Part shown: piece after piece, positions 52,437-59,699 of the stretch
Layout of the letters: each line of letters opens with the position of its first letter
Numbering within the stretch: the stretch's first letter is position 1
Origin: Nitrospirae bacterium MYbinv3
GTDB taxonomy: Bacteria; Nitrospirota; Thermodesulfovibrionia; Thermodesulfovibrionales; Magnetobacteriaceae
Direction of reading: 5' to 3'
Length of the DNA stretch: 64,000 nucleotides
Assembly: GCA_002753395.1 (NCBI GenBank)
Contig: PEAB01000011.1
Coordinates: forward strand, 1 to 64,000
Translations under genes and position numbers: made by a program
The notes under the pieces: generated by a model
What the model was told of the DNA's origin: nothing
Database searches by the model: none
Seen by the model: only the letters and a program-made list of their open reading frames with translations

Positions 52437-53201
52437 CTATCCCTTATCCCAGGGGTTTATATATCTAACACTTCTTGGATTATTTACCATGTTTCTGGTT
52501 GGGCTAAAGAAGTAGCCAACTGAGTGAACTAGCTTGCTGAAGGGGAAGTATATGAGCAATAGACACACTAGTCCCAGGTGTGTTACGAACATGAAGCAGG
52601 TTGGTGCATGTGCTGGCTCCATTGTCAGAAGCTTTAAAGGTGTTGTTGGGCTCATCAGTTCCATAATAAAGGCCTTTACAGCCGTTACATCCGGTCTGAA
52701 TGGTTCGTGCCGCAGCATAATACCGGTAACTACTATCGCCATAATCAAGAAGAGTACGAAGTAATCTGCTAATAATGTTACATATCTAACTCTCTCTTCT
52801 AAAAATCTCCTTACGACGAGTACTATCATTGAAAGCAGCATCACTATCCCAATGAGCAGGGACACCTTATTAAACATAGTAACAATCCCGGGAACCGGAT
52901 ATATGAAGTACCTCAAATGCCTTATTAGTAAAAGCAAAAAGGTGAAGTGAAACAACCAGCCAGCGACAAACAACAGTTTTGTTCCCTTGGCAAGGCTCCG
53001 GAAAAACAAGACATCCCCAGCCATCCTTAAAAACACCCCAAAGGAATCGGTGGGTTGAGGTGTCTGTGGTATCTTTAAAGGTTGAGGTGTTTTGTAGTAC
53101 TCGAAATAAACCTTATAAAAAATCCCTGCTGCAAAGATAAATATTGCCGCATAGACCAAGGAACTTAACCCCATGTCAATTATAAATTTTATGCCCCCCA
53201 T
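52437..53201 (-). CDS. dsrM: DsrM-like membrane cytochrome b
   Basis: A membrane protein of about 254 residues in the NarI/nitrate-reductase-gamma family, the quinone-oxidising subunit of DsrMK complexes. About five helices are visible (LVYAAIFIFAAGIFYKVYF, LLFVAGWLFHFTFLLLLI, VSLLIGIVMLLSMIVLVV, YFVLFLIMAIVVTGIML and FVTHLGLVCLLLIYFPFS). Candidate haem-ligand histidines include those in LFHF and THLG. The start at 53201 follows AAGGA by nine bases; an earlier TTG lacks a site. It is slightly shorter than canonical DsrM. Confidence 0.88.
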   Translation of the reverse strand: MGGIKFIIDMGLSSLVYAAIFIFAAGIFYKVYFEYYKTPQPLKIPQTPQPTDSFGVFLRMAGDVLFFRSLAKGTKLLFVAGWLFHFTFLLLLIRHLRYFIYPVPGIVTMFNKVSLLIGIVMLLSMIVLVVRRFLEERVRYVTLLADYFVLFLIMAIVVTGIMLRHEPFRPDVTAVKAFIMELMSPTTPLKLLTMEPAHAPTCFMFVTHLGLVCLLLIYFPFSKLVHSVGYFFSPTRNMVNNPRSVRYINPWDKG

Positions 53202-53245
53202 CTCTGTTATTCCTTCTTTCTCATTATTTGTTTTTATCAAGAGGA

Positions 53246-53270
53246 GCGTCTGATAGAAACTATCAGACGC
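53246..53270 (-). terminator. Stable hairpin between dsrC and dsrM
   Basis: An 11-bp perfect stem (GCGTCTGATAG and CTATCAGACGC) with a three-base loop lies between the dsrC stop and the dsrM start. No U-tract follows. It could be a partial terminator or a stability element that lets dsrC be made in excess over dsrMKJ. Confidence 0.5.
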
Positions 53271-53327
53271 CCCCTTCCGAGGCCTTCTCTTAAACTAACT
53301 GGAAAATCGTGTTCGTTGTAAAACCTT

Positions 53328-53663
53328 TTATACACAACCTGTAGGTTTGGGTAACCCTGCGTATCTACATGCCTGCTTTGCAGGACCATCTGGGAATAAC
53401 TGATAGAGGTACTTTGTGTTGCCCTTGTCTGCTCCCATCGTCTTTTTGATCTCTTTTACGAGGATCTTGATCATTGGTGCTATCTGGTACTGTTGGTAGT
53501 AGGACCTTAGGAAGTTTATAACCTCCCAGTGGGCATCCGTCAGATCAAGACTGTCTTCCTTGGCCAACGTATCAGCCAGTTCCTTTGTCCAGTCGTTTAG
53601 GTTTGTTAAATAGCCGTCTTCATCAAGTTCAATCTTTTTGCCTTGAAACTCCAATGTACGCAT
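53328..53663 (-). CDS. dsrC: Sulfur carrier protein DsrC
   Basis: A 111-residue protein. The C-terminal arm ends ACRYAGLPKPTGCV: the two conserved cysteines (Cys99 and the penultimate Cys110, separated by ten residues) define true DsrC, which carries the sulfur as a trisulfide between sulfite reductase and DsrMK. The helical body (DAHWEVINFLRSYYQQYQIAPMIKILVKEI) and the LFPDGPAKQ loop are also standard. The ATG follows GGAGGAG. No dsrAB genes occur in the window. Presence of both Cys argues against the TusE-only role. Confidence 0.96.
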   Translation of the reverse strand: MRTLEFQGKKIELDEDGYLTNLNDWTKELADTLAKEDSLDLTDAHWEVINFLRSYYQQYQIAPMIKILVKEIKKTMGADKGNTKYLYQLFPDGPAKQACRYAGLPKPTGCV

Positions 53664-53759
53664 GTTTACTCCTCCAATGTTTCAAATTTATTCGGGAAAT
53701 TCCCTTTTCTTAAAAAAAACTTTTATATAAACTTCCATGTAATCTATTTCCTATATGTT

Positions 53760-53788
53760 GTATAATATCTCGACATAGCATCTATCAA
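53760..53788 (-). promoter_or_regulatory. Candidate dsrC promoter
   Basis: On the minus strand TTGATA (53788-53783), 17 bases, TTATAC (53765-53760), about 97 bases before the dsrC ATG. It sits at the end of the gap after the zinc-ribbon gene. The boxes are only moderately close to consensus. Confidence 0.35.
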
Positions 53789-53792
53789 CCTT

Positions 53793-54200
53793 CTAATTAT
53801 CAATCTTTTCATTACTAATCTTTTCTGGGACAAGTCTGATAAAGACTATGTTGCCTACCTTTTCTCTTATACTGGCATCAGCCGTCTTGTTTGAAACGGT
53901 GTGGCTATGACTGATATATGTTACAGAGAGTTCCTCATAATCTTTATCGGGTTCTAGAGACAGGGCAACGTCCCAATCGTCTCCGCAGGCATAGGCCAGG
54001 GCGTCCATAAAGGCCTCCCCAAGGTTCTTATTAGAGGCATCAAACACGTAAACTGCACCACAGATACACCGCCCGCCGGTGAAAAACCCTAAACTTGTTG
54101 ATACAGTGTAAGGTCTATCAAAAAGCTCTCTGCAAAAGGGACATCTCGGCTCTGTTAAAGAGGCCTTATCCTCCCGCTGTCTGTTTCCATACTTACCCAT
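53793..54200 (-). CDS. Small zinc-ribbon protein of unknown function
   Basis: A 135-residue soluble protein. A zinc-ribbon-type pair is clear: RCPFC (Cys20/23) and RCICGAVY (Cys44/46), around a loop with STSLGFFTGG. The rest contains GEAFMDALAYACGDDWDVA and a C-terminal strand VGNIVFIRLVPE. I do not recognise a named family. It lies directly upstream of dsrC on the same strand and may belong to the sulfur locus. The ATG has no strong ribosome-binding site. Confidence 0.65.
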   Translation of the reverse strand: MGKYGNRQREDKASLTEPRCPFCRELFDRPYTVSTSLGFFTGGRCICGAVYVFDASNKNLGEAFMDALAYACGDDWDVALSLEPDKDYEELSVTYISHSHTVSNKTADASIREKVGNIVFIRLVPEKISNEKIDN

Positions 54201-54283
54201 TTAGCGTATTATACTTTTTAACGACATTAAAGTCAAAGGGTATCTTCTTTATATTTCATGGTAACTATGCTTTTACGCTTTCT

Positions 54284-54356
54284 GGATTCCTGTTTACACA
54301 GGAATGACATATTTAGAAAACGGTCATTACTGTCATTCCCACGAAAGTGGGAATCC
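54284..54356. repeat. Pair of ATTCCC-type palindromes
   Basis: GGATTCCTGTTTACACAGG at 54284 and CATTCCCACGAAAGTGGGAA near 54333 are each palindromic and lie as an inverted pair joined by about 25 bases. Similar units occur at 10283 and 32099. They resemble short REP-like or dRS3-like repeats common in bacterial gaps. Confidence 0.6.
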
Positions 54357-54425
54357 ATAAGTCTTGAAAGCATAAAAATTTTTACCATCTTTTTAAAGAG
54401 GATACGTCAAAGGTTTATATAGCGA

Positions 54426-55079
54426 TTACTTTTTAAATAGCTTTGAGGCTCTACCAATGACTGAAAAAGACGCCTTCAAGAACTCGTCGTACATGCTTAT
54501 GCCAATTAGGAACATAACACACATAACTACAAACCCCATGATGAAGAACCAGTGATTAAAGACGAGGAAGATATCCTGAAACGTTACCCTTCCTATATCT
54601 ATGTACGAAACAAGTCTGTCAAAGAGACTCTCGTGGTATAGCTCGGCATAAATGATGCTGCCTGCAATCATACCGGCCATAGTAGGTAAGGCATCCAGCG
54701 CCCCCTCTCCGAGTGCACCTGCGGCTATGGCCGGACAGTAGCCGCTGATGGCCAACCCTGCTCCAAAGAGCACACCGCCTATGAGCTGGGCAAAGATTAC
54801 AGTGCGCGGCAGGTACAGCTCTACCTCTCCGGCGTCTTTTAAGAAATACACCAGCACCATTGCTATCATCAGAAGTGGCGTGCCTACGCGAAAGAAGGAA
54901 AAATCCTGCATACGAAACATCCCCGATACAACGCTGTACTTGCAGAGCCTGCCCTTTTGTAAGATAATCCCTAAAAGTACGCCCAGCAGCAGTCCGCCCC
55001 ATAGACTTGAGGCTCCATACAGTGAGCTTAACGTATCAGGGTCAAAGGTGTTTTTTAGCCTTACGAACATCTCTTCCAT
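54426..55079 (-). CDS. YeeE/YedE-type sulfur transporter, second half
   Basis: A 217-residue membrane protein with about five helices. The YeeE/YedE signatures are GRLCKYSVVSGM (with the conserved Cys) and GAGLAISGYCPAIAAGALGEGALDAL. These proteins move thiosulfate or other sulfur species and often pair with TusA/DsrE-type carriers. The start at 55079 follows AGAGG and lies just after the stop of the partner gene; a longer frame from 55322 would run back through that gene. Together with the next gene it makes a split version of the usual single-chain transporter. Closeness to dsrC fits sulfur trafficking. Confidence 0.85.
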   Translation of the reverse strand: MEEMFVRLKNTFDPDTLSSLYGASSLWGGLLLGVLLGIILQKGRLCKYSVVSGMFRMQDFSFFRVGTPLLMIAMVLVYFLKDAGEVELYLPRTVIFAQLIGGVLFGAGLAISGYCPAIAAGALGEGALDALPTMAGMIAGSIIYAELYHESLFDRLVSYIDIGRVTFQDIFLVFNHWFFIMGFVVMCVMFLIGISMYDEFLKASFSVIGRASKLFKK

Positions 55080-55081
55080 AA

Positions 55082-55621
55082 TTAATCCCTCTTCATTAAA
55101 GCCAGCGTTTTTAGCCGGTAAAATAATACTGTCATGTTTGCCCCGCCCATCCACAACGACATCATAAAGATAAATCCGGCGGGACTGAGCTGGATCACAC
55201 CGGCTATCAACATACCCAAGGTGCAGCCCATTGCCATCCTTGCTCCAAACCCTACCATAAGCCCCCCTATAAACGCCCAATACCAGCGCTTTAGTTTCGA
55301 AGGCCCCTTGGTCAGCCGCCACATCTCAGGGACTAACCTTAACTTAAACTCTCCCGACGACACCGAGGATATAAAACTGCCCAACACGATCCCTACCAGC
55401 ATAGCCATCGTCCACTCAATGTATGGCTCATACTGCTGCCAGTAAGACACCTTAGCGGCGTGTTTTGGAAATAACACGTACTCTATGATAGACCCTATTA
55501 CAGTGTATCCTCGGGAAGCCCCCAGTGGCCTTTTCGAGATGTAAAACGATGTAACCTCCAATAGGGCAAACCCTATTCCAACTATTACCGGCCACCAAGT
55601 CTTCTTTCTAAGAAAAAGCAT
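55082..55621 (-). CDS. YeeE/YedE-type sulfur transporter, first half
   Basis: A 179-residue membrane protein with four or five helices. GGLMVGFGARMAMGCTLGMLI is the other conserved YeeE/YedE segment, with its Cys in GCTLG. It ends 2 bases before its partner, so the two are probably co-translated and form one channel. The N-terminus (MLFLRKKTWWPVIVGIGFALLE) is a membrane signal. The long periplasmic-type loop (about residues 33-65) is also typical. Confidence 0.85.
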   Translation of the reverse strand: MLFLRKKTWWPVIVGIGFALLEVTSFYISKRPLGASRGYTVIGSIIEYVLFPKHAAKVSYWQQYEPYIEWTMAMLVGIVLGSFISSVSSGEFKLRLVPEMWRLTKGPSKLKRWYWAFIGGLMVGFGARMAMGCTLGMLIAGVIQLSPAGFIFMMSLWMGGANMTVLFYRLKTLALMKRD

Positions 55622-55778
55622 ATATATCTCCTAATTATATAATTGTCCTGTTTATTATACAATAAATTCGGAGGTTAATTTACTACCTTTGTTTTTACAG
55701 CGTGCATAAATATTTTAGAGTGACAAAAGATGTCACAATAAGTATTTCATCCCCCCTGACCCCACAATCAAGGTGCTG

Positions 55779-57014
55779 CTATTGTATTAAATCAGCTCCA
55801 TCAACTTCATCATCATCAACAAACCTCCCGTATTGCGCAGGAGACTCACCGTGGGTTTCTAATATCACTGGGTATTCCAATCCCTTGTCGTACTCTTCTT
55901 GGTATCCTTCCATCTTTATACTAAAACGCCAATTATCTCCAAAGTCATACAGGTATTTTATTGATTCACCCTTTCTAATACATAAATCACCAACGCGGGA
56001 TTCGTCAGCACTTAGTTCATCTTCCATGTAAGGATGACACACGTCCATTATAGAACCTCTCTTATCCTTTAATGTGAAGGCATATAAATGATCGTTATCA
56101 AAGTTGAAGGCGTCTAAGATAATATCGCTAAATTTCTCTAATGTCATCGTACCTGGGATTGCAATCCGCCTCCAGACATCTTCCAAGGATACCTTGAAGG
56201 TGAATAGACCAGCCTTGAACTCTTGTTTTGCAACAACCAGATTGTTTTTCCAAGCTGGTATATAAGGCTGAAATAAAGGCTGTAATGTCTTATTGAAAAC
56301 GAAATATGGTAAACAGGATTCAATGATGCTCTGCATTGCGCTACCAAATGTTGTTGGCTTTATCTCGACAATGTGCCAGCCTTTGCCTTTTTCAGGTTCA
56401 GCCTGTTTTATTGTCACAAAACCAAAGAGATCAGCCGCTGCAATGGTAACGATAGGGATGAGATGAAAAGGTATTTCTACATGAGTGTTAGCATCCGTTG
56501 AACTTACCCCCTCCTTAGACATCCATACAAGCAATCTATTAATTGTTATAATGGGAGAATCAAAGAAACCCCTTGCCTGTGCTGCAACGTTAGATCCAGC
56601 GTTGAATAACAATGCATCCAACAGGTTAAAATAACGCTCTGTTGGATTAAGAGTGTTCCATGACTGTTCAGTTTTCTTATCTATAACTAATCTCCGTTTT
56701 TTTCCAGAGCCGGCTATAGCAGTCAAACCTAAAGCCCTTACAAGTAGATAAAGGATATCTATATTAGGATATGATTTTTGGACTGGGTGCTTAAAGTCTA
56801 TAAGTATTGGATGTGTCAACCTGCTGTTAAGTTCCCTTAAGGATGACAGAGTAAGCAAGTTGTGTTTAACGCTAACATAGATACCTTCATCTCCTATAAA
56901 GGACAACAAAGTATCAAAGTCTCTCAGAATTGTTCCTGGTTGTTTCATATCAAACTTCTGGTTACCAAGAATCTTTGCATCCTCTTTTGAGATCTTCAAT
57001 TTTTCTTTACTCAT
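55779..57014 (-). CDS. Plasmid pRiA4b ORF-3-like protein
   Basis: A 411-residue soluble protein. The C-terminal domain (about 270-400) is of the PRiA4_ORF3 type: FKVSLEDVWRRIAIPGTMTLEKFSDIIL, then DHLYAFTL and KYLYDFGDNWRFSIKMEG. The N-terminal 260 residues are a helical region seen in the longer members (LHLLVR-like YLLVRALGL). The family is widespread, often near transposons or phage genes; its function is unknown. The start at 57014 follows GAGGAG and gives MSKEKLKIS. An upstream in-frame ATG at 57041 has no site. Confidence 0.8.
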   Translation of the reverse strand: MSKEKLKISKEDAKILGNQKFDMKQPGTILRDFDTLLSFIGDEGIYVSVKHNLLTLSSLRELNSRLTHPILIDFKHPVQKSYPNIDILYLLVRALGLTAIAGSGKKRRLVIDKKTEQSWNTLNPTERYFNLLDALLFNAGSNVAAQARGFFDSPIITINRLLVWMSKEGVSSTDANTHVEIPFHLIPIVTIAAADLFGFVTIKQAEPEKGKGWHIVEIKPTTFGSAMQSIIESCLPYFVFNKTLQPLFQPYIPAWKNNLVVAKQEFKAGLFTFKVSLEDVWRRIAIPGTMTLEKFSDIILDAFNFDNDHLYAFTLKDKRGSIMDVCHPYMEDELSADESRVGDLCIRKGESIKYLYDFGDNWRFSIKMEGYQEEYDKGLEYPVILETHGESPAQYGRFVDDDEVDGADLIQ

Positions 57015-57042
57015 ACAAATCTCCTCATAATTTATATACACT

Positions 57043-57150
57043 CAGGTAACATCATAAACAACCACGTTTGATCTACGGGGTCAAGAGGACTGGTCCCCTT
57101 GCAAAGGGGTCTGAGGGGGAGCAGAGCTCCCCCTTCTTTCACTGCTCCCC
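57043..57150. repeat. Inverted partial core repeat reaching into batE
   Basis: AGGTAACATCATAAACAACC at 57045-57064, then CTACGGGGTCAAGAGG and GGTCCCCTTGCAAAGGGG, TCTGAGGGGGAGCAGAGC and TCCCCCTT. It matches the reverse of the miniature-element interior without its ends. The last part coincides with the final codons of batE. Confidence 0.6.
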
Positions 57151-57897
57151 CTTTTCCGCCACCACTGCGATGGCTTTCCTGCTTACCCAGCCTTGTTTGC
57201 CATCCAGACGGCGAACCTTGTACCAATCGCTCTTTATCTGCTGCACCTGCACCTTTGTACCAACGGTTATAGTGAAAAACACGGTTGCGTCTGAAAAAGG
57301 CTCATACCTAACCTCTGCCTTGTCCGCCAACACAACGGCCTCGCTGCCCGCCACACTTATGCGCTCATATAAAACAAAGGATGCCACCACAAACACTATA
57401 GCTGTTATCGATATCAACAGAAGCAGATACCTCCTGACTGCATCTAGGTAAAACCTTGTGATTAACAACGCTACAACAAATATGTATAACACTGTAATCA
57501 TAACACATATACCGTCAATGGTAAATACGCCAAACACCCTGTCCAACAACCTCTTGAAAAGAGCCGGCTGCTGTGACTTTCCTTTATCTGGCAACTGAGA
57601 CCGGACAAACTCGTAATTCGCCTTTAGATCGGCGTCGTTTGGGATAAGACGTTTAGCTCGTTCATAATATAACGTAGACCTGCCTAAATCGCCTGTCTTG
57701 AAATAACAGTTTCCAATGTTGTAGTAGAGTTCTCCACTTTCAAGGCCACCGGTAAGAAGGCTTTCATATTGGGCAATGGCGCTCTCATACTTGCCTTCGA
57801 CATAATAGACCGCCGCCTTCTTAAAGACCTCCTTTGTGGTATCACTGCCGTAGGCTGTTACAGCCATTAAGAGTATCAATGCAATGTGTCTAATCAT
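57139..57897 (-). CDS. batE: BatE-like TPR and SH3-domain protein
   Basis: A 252-residue exported membrane protein. The signal peptide is followed by TPR units (KKAAVYYVEGKYESAIAQYE, ELYYNIGNCYFKTGDLGRST, LYYERAKRLIP), two membrane helices (about 125-185) and a C-terminal bacterial SH3 domain (ADKAEVRYEP to QGWVSRKAIAVV). This architecture is BatE of the Bacteroides-aerotolerance-type operon. Its last residues coincide with a dispersed repeat. It overlaps batD by 4 bases. Confidence 0.85.
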   Translation of the reverse strand: MIRHIALILLMAVTAYGSDTTKEVFKKAAVYYVEGKYESAIAQYESLLTGGLESGELYYNIGNCYFKTGDLGRSTLYYERAKRLIPNDADLKANYEFVRSQLPDKGKSQQPALFKRLLDRVFGVFTIDGICVMITVLYIFVVALLITRFYLDAVRRYLLLLISITAIVFVVASFVLYERISVAGSEAVVLADKAEVRYEPFSDATVFFTITVGTKVQVQQIKSDWYKVRRLDGKQGWVSRKAIAVVAEKGEQ

Positions 57898-59693
57898 AAC
57901 TTCATCTTTCCTATTAGAACAATAAGCTCCTCAAGCTGTTGATACGTTTTTGACATCTCATCAGCGCCAAAGCCAATCCTTGCATACCTTGCCTTATCGC
58001 AGGCGCTTAAGATGTCCTCAAGCATTTTGAGTGTATCATCCTGCACCCCCCTTGAGCGAAGCACTCCTACAAGAGAACTCTTTGTTGCCTCCCCTGGGGA
58101 GAGATGCAGCTTGTCGCTAAGGTAATCACTTATGAGCCTGAAGACGCCGTCATAAAACTCCTCCGCCTTACCCTCCGCTAAGAGGGCCTTGACCGACCTC
58201 AGTGCTGCCCTAGCCTGCTTGGGTGCCCTTAACTTTCTTGCATAACCGTCGTCACCCTGTAGGCGTTGACGCCTCCTGTGATACACAAGCACTCCTACGT
58301 ACAGTAAGAGTACAAAAACGTGCAAGAGCCAGTATAAAGGGTTGAGGTATAACGGTCTGCCCTTTATCTTTAAAGCGCCAGGAGCCTCCTTAATATATGC
58401 GATGTCTTTACCGAGCACCTCTTGTTGCCTTTTCTCTTTTGTTTGTGCATCTATAGTCTTTGCCTTGAGACCGGCATCAGAGCCGGTGACCAAAAGCGGA
58501 AATGGTCCCTTTGTTATGGTGTGATAGGTTTGGCTGACAGGGTCGAAATAGCTGAACCTGATCTGACCAATTGAATTAATGGTGTTCTTCATCGGGATTA
58601 CTGCCTGTTCAAAGGTCTTTGAGTTCTTGTTCTGCTTAACGGCTGGGTCGTAGAGTTTAAAGTCCTCGGTGGCTGAGATTACGGGCGCCGTAACGGTATT
58701 GAAGTTGCCCTTACCTGTTATTGATATCTTAACGGTCACAGGGTCGCCGACCTTCACCTCCTGAGCAGATAGACCAACGTCAAGGTCAAAGCTCCCCACG
58801 GCGCCTCTAAAATCTTTTGGTCTGCTCTCTTCTGGCAGTGGTAGTACGCTGATAGTCATCACTTCAGACTTAAGAGTAACCGGTTTGGCCGAGGTAAACA
58901 TGTTACCGAAGAGGTTATCATCAAAGAAGGAACGCGGCAGGTTATCCCTCATAACCACAGTACAATCCAACGATGCCGGCCCGAGTTTAAACTGTCCAAC
59001 CGATGTTGCAAACATGGTTGTGTTAAACTCTAAAGTCTCATACTGGATGCCCCCGATGACAACCCGTCGCTGGATGGGTTTGTCAAATTGTCCTACGGAT
59101 ATGTTGACGTTTGAAAGCTCGGGAAGCTCTATTTCTCTGACGCCGGCGTCCCGTGCAAAGAGTCTTAGGGCTACAGGGACGGCCTCGTTTATGTACACAG
59201 TGGTTTTAGTTGGGGTTAAGGTGATAAACACCCGTTCCGTTTTCTTATAAGGTTTAGTGCCATATACCTGATCCTGCGGTATTGGGGGAGCGGCTGTATC
59301 CTCTGTGACGTTAATCTTAACGGCGTTTGACGTGTAGGTATTACCATTGTACTTTACTGCCAGCGGACCAATCTGAAAGGACCCTGTCTTTAACGGTGTT
59401 ATATGGTAATTGTGTATGATGGAGGAGGAATAGCGGCCATTTATTATTGCCACGCGTGAGGAGGGGCCTATGTAGCTTATCGTGAAGGCATCTAAATGCG
59501 TGAAGTGCGGTTCTGGTACATCTCTGGTTCCCTTGAAGGTCAGGCTTAGTCGTATGGTTTCCCCTGTTCGCAAGTCTTCCTTCTCCGCTGATATCTCAAA
59601 AGAGACATTCTCTGCTGCTGCGCTTAAGCACATAAAGAGCAGCATTAAAAGCACTAATACTGCACTTATGAATAAAGTTCCTCTTTTCATCAC
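57894..59693 (-). CDS. batD: BatD-like protein
   Basis: A 599-residue protein with a signal peptide, several Ig-like beta domains (DLRTGETIRLSLTFKG; EVKVGDPVTVKISITGKGN) and one C-terminal membrane helix (LYWLLHVFVLLLYVGVLVYH). A cytoplasmic helical tail with ISDYLSDKLHLSPGEATK follows. This is the standard BatD architecture. BatD and BatE normally follow a MoxR ATPase and von Willebrand-type BatA/BatB genes. Those are absent here: a restriction-modification pair lies directly upstream with 6 bases between genes. The start is GTG or the next ATG (59690). Confidence 0.88.
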   Translation of the reverse strand: MMKRGTLFISAVLVLLMLLFMCLSAAAENVSFEISAEKEDLRTGETIRLSLTFKGTRDVPEPHFTHLDAFTISYIGPSSRVAIINGRYSSSIIHNYHITPLKTGSFQIGPLAVKYNGNTYTSNAVKINVTEDTAAPPIPQDQVYGTKPYKKTERVFITLTPTKTTVYINEAVPVALRLFARDAGVREIELPELSNVNISVGQFDKPIQRRVVIGGIQYETLEFNTTMFATSVGQFKLGPASLDCTVVMRDNLPRSFFDDNLFGNMFTSAKPVTLKSEVMTISVLPLPEESRPKDFRGAVGSFDLDVGLSAQEVKVGDPVTVKISITGKGNFNTVTAPVISATEDFKLYDPAVKQNKNSKTFEQAVIPMKNTINSIGQIRFSYFDPVSQTYHTITKGPFPLLVTGSDAGLKAKTIDAQTKEKRQQEVLGKDIAYIKEAPGALKIKGRPLYLNPLYWLLHVFVLLLYVGVLVYHRRRQRLQGDDGYARKLRAPKQARAALRSVKALLAEGKAEEFYDGVFRLISDYLSDKLHLSPGEATKSSLVGVLRSRGVQDDTLKMLEDILSACDKARYARIGFGADEMSKTYQQLEELIVLIGKMKL

Positions 59694-59699
59694 CTCAGT

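Noticed and set aside
2443-57150. CRISPR-like array from the many short repeats
   Set aside because: The repeats are dispersed, of variable length and not separated by regular spacers; no cas gene is present.
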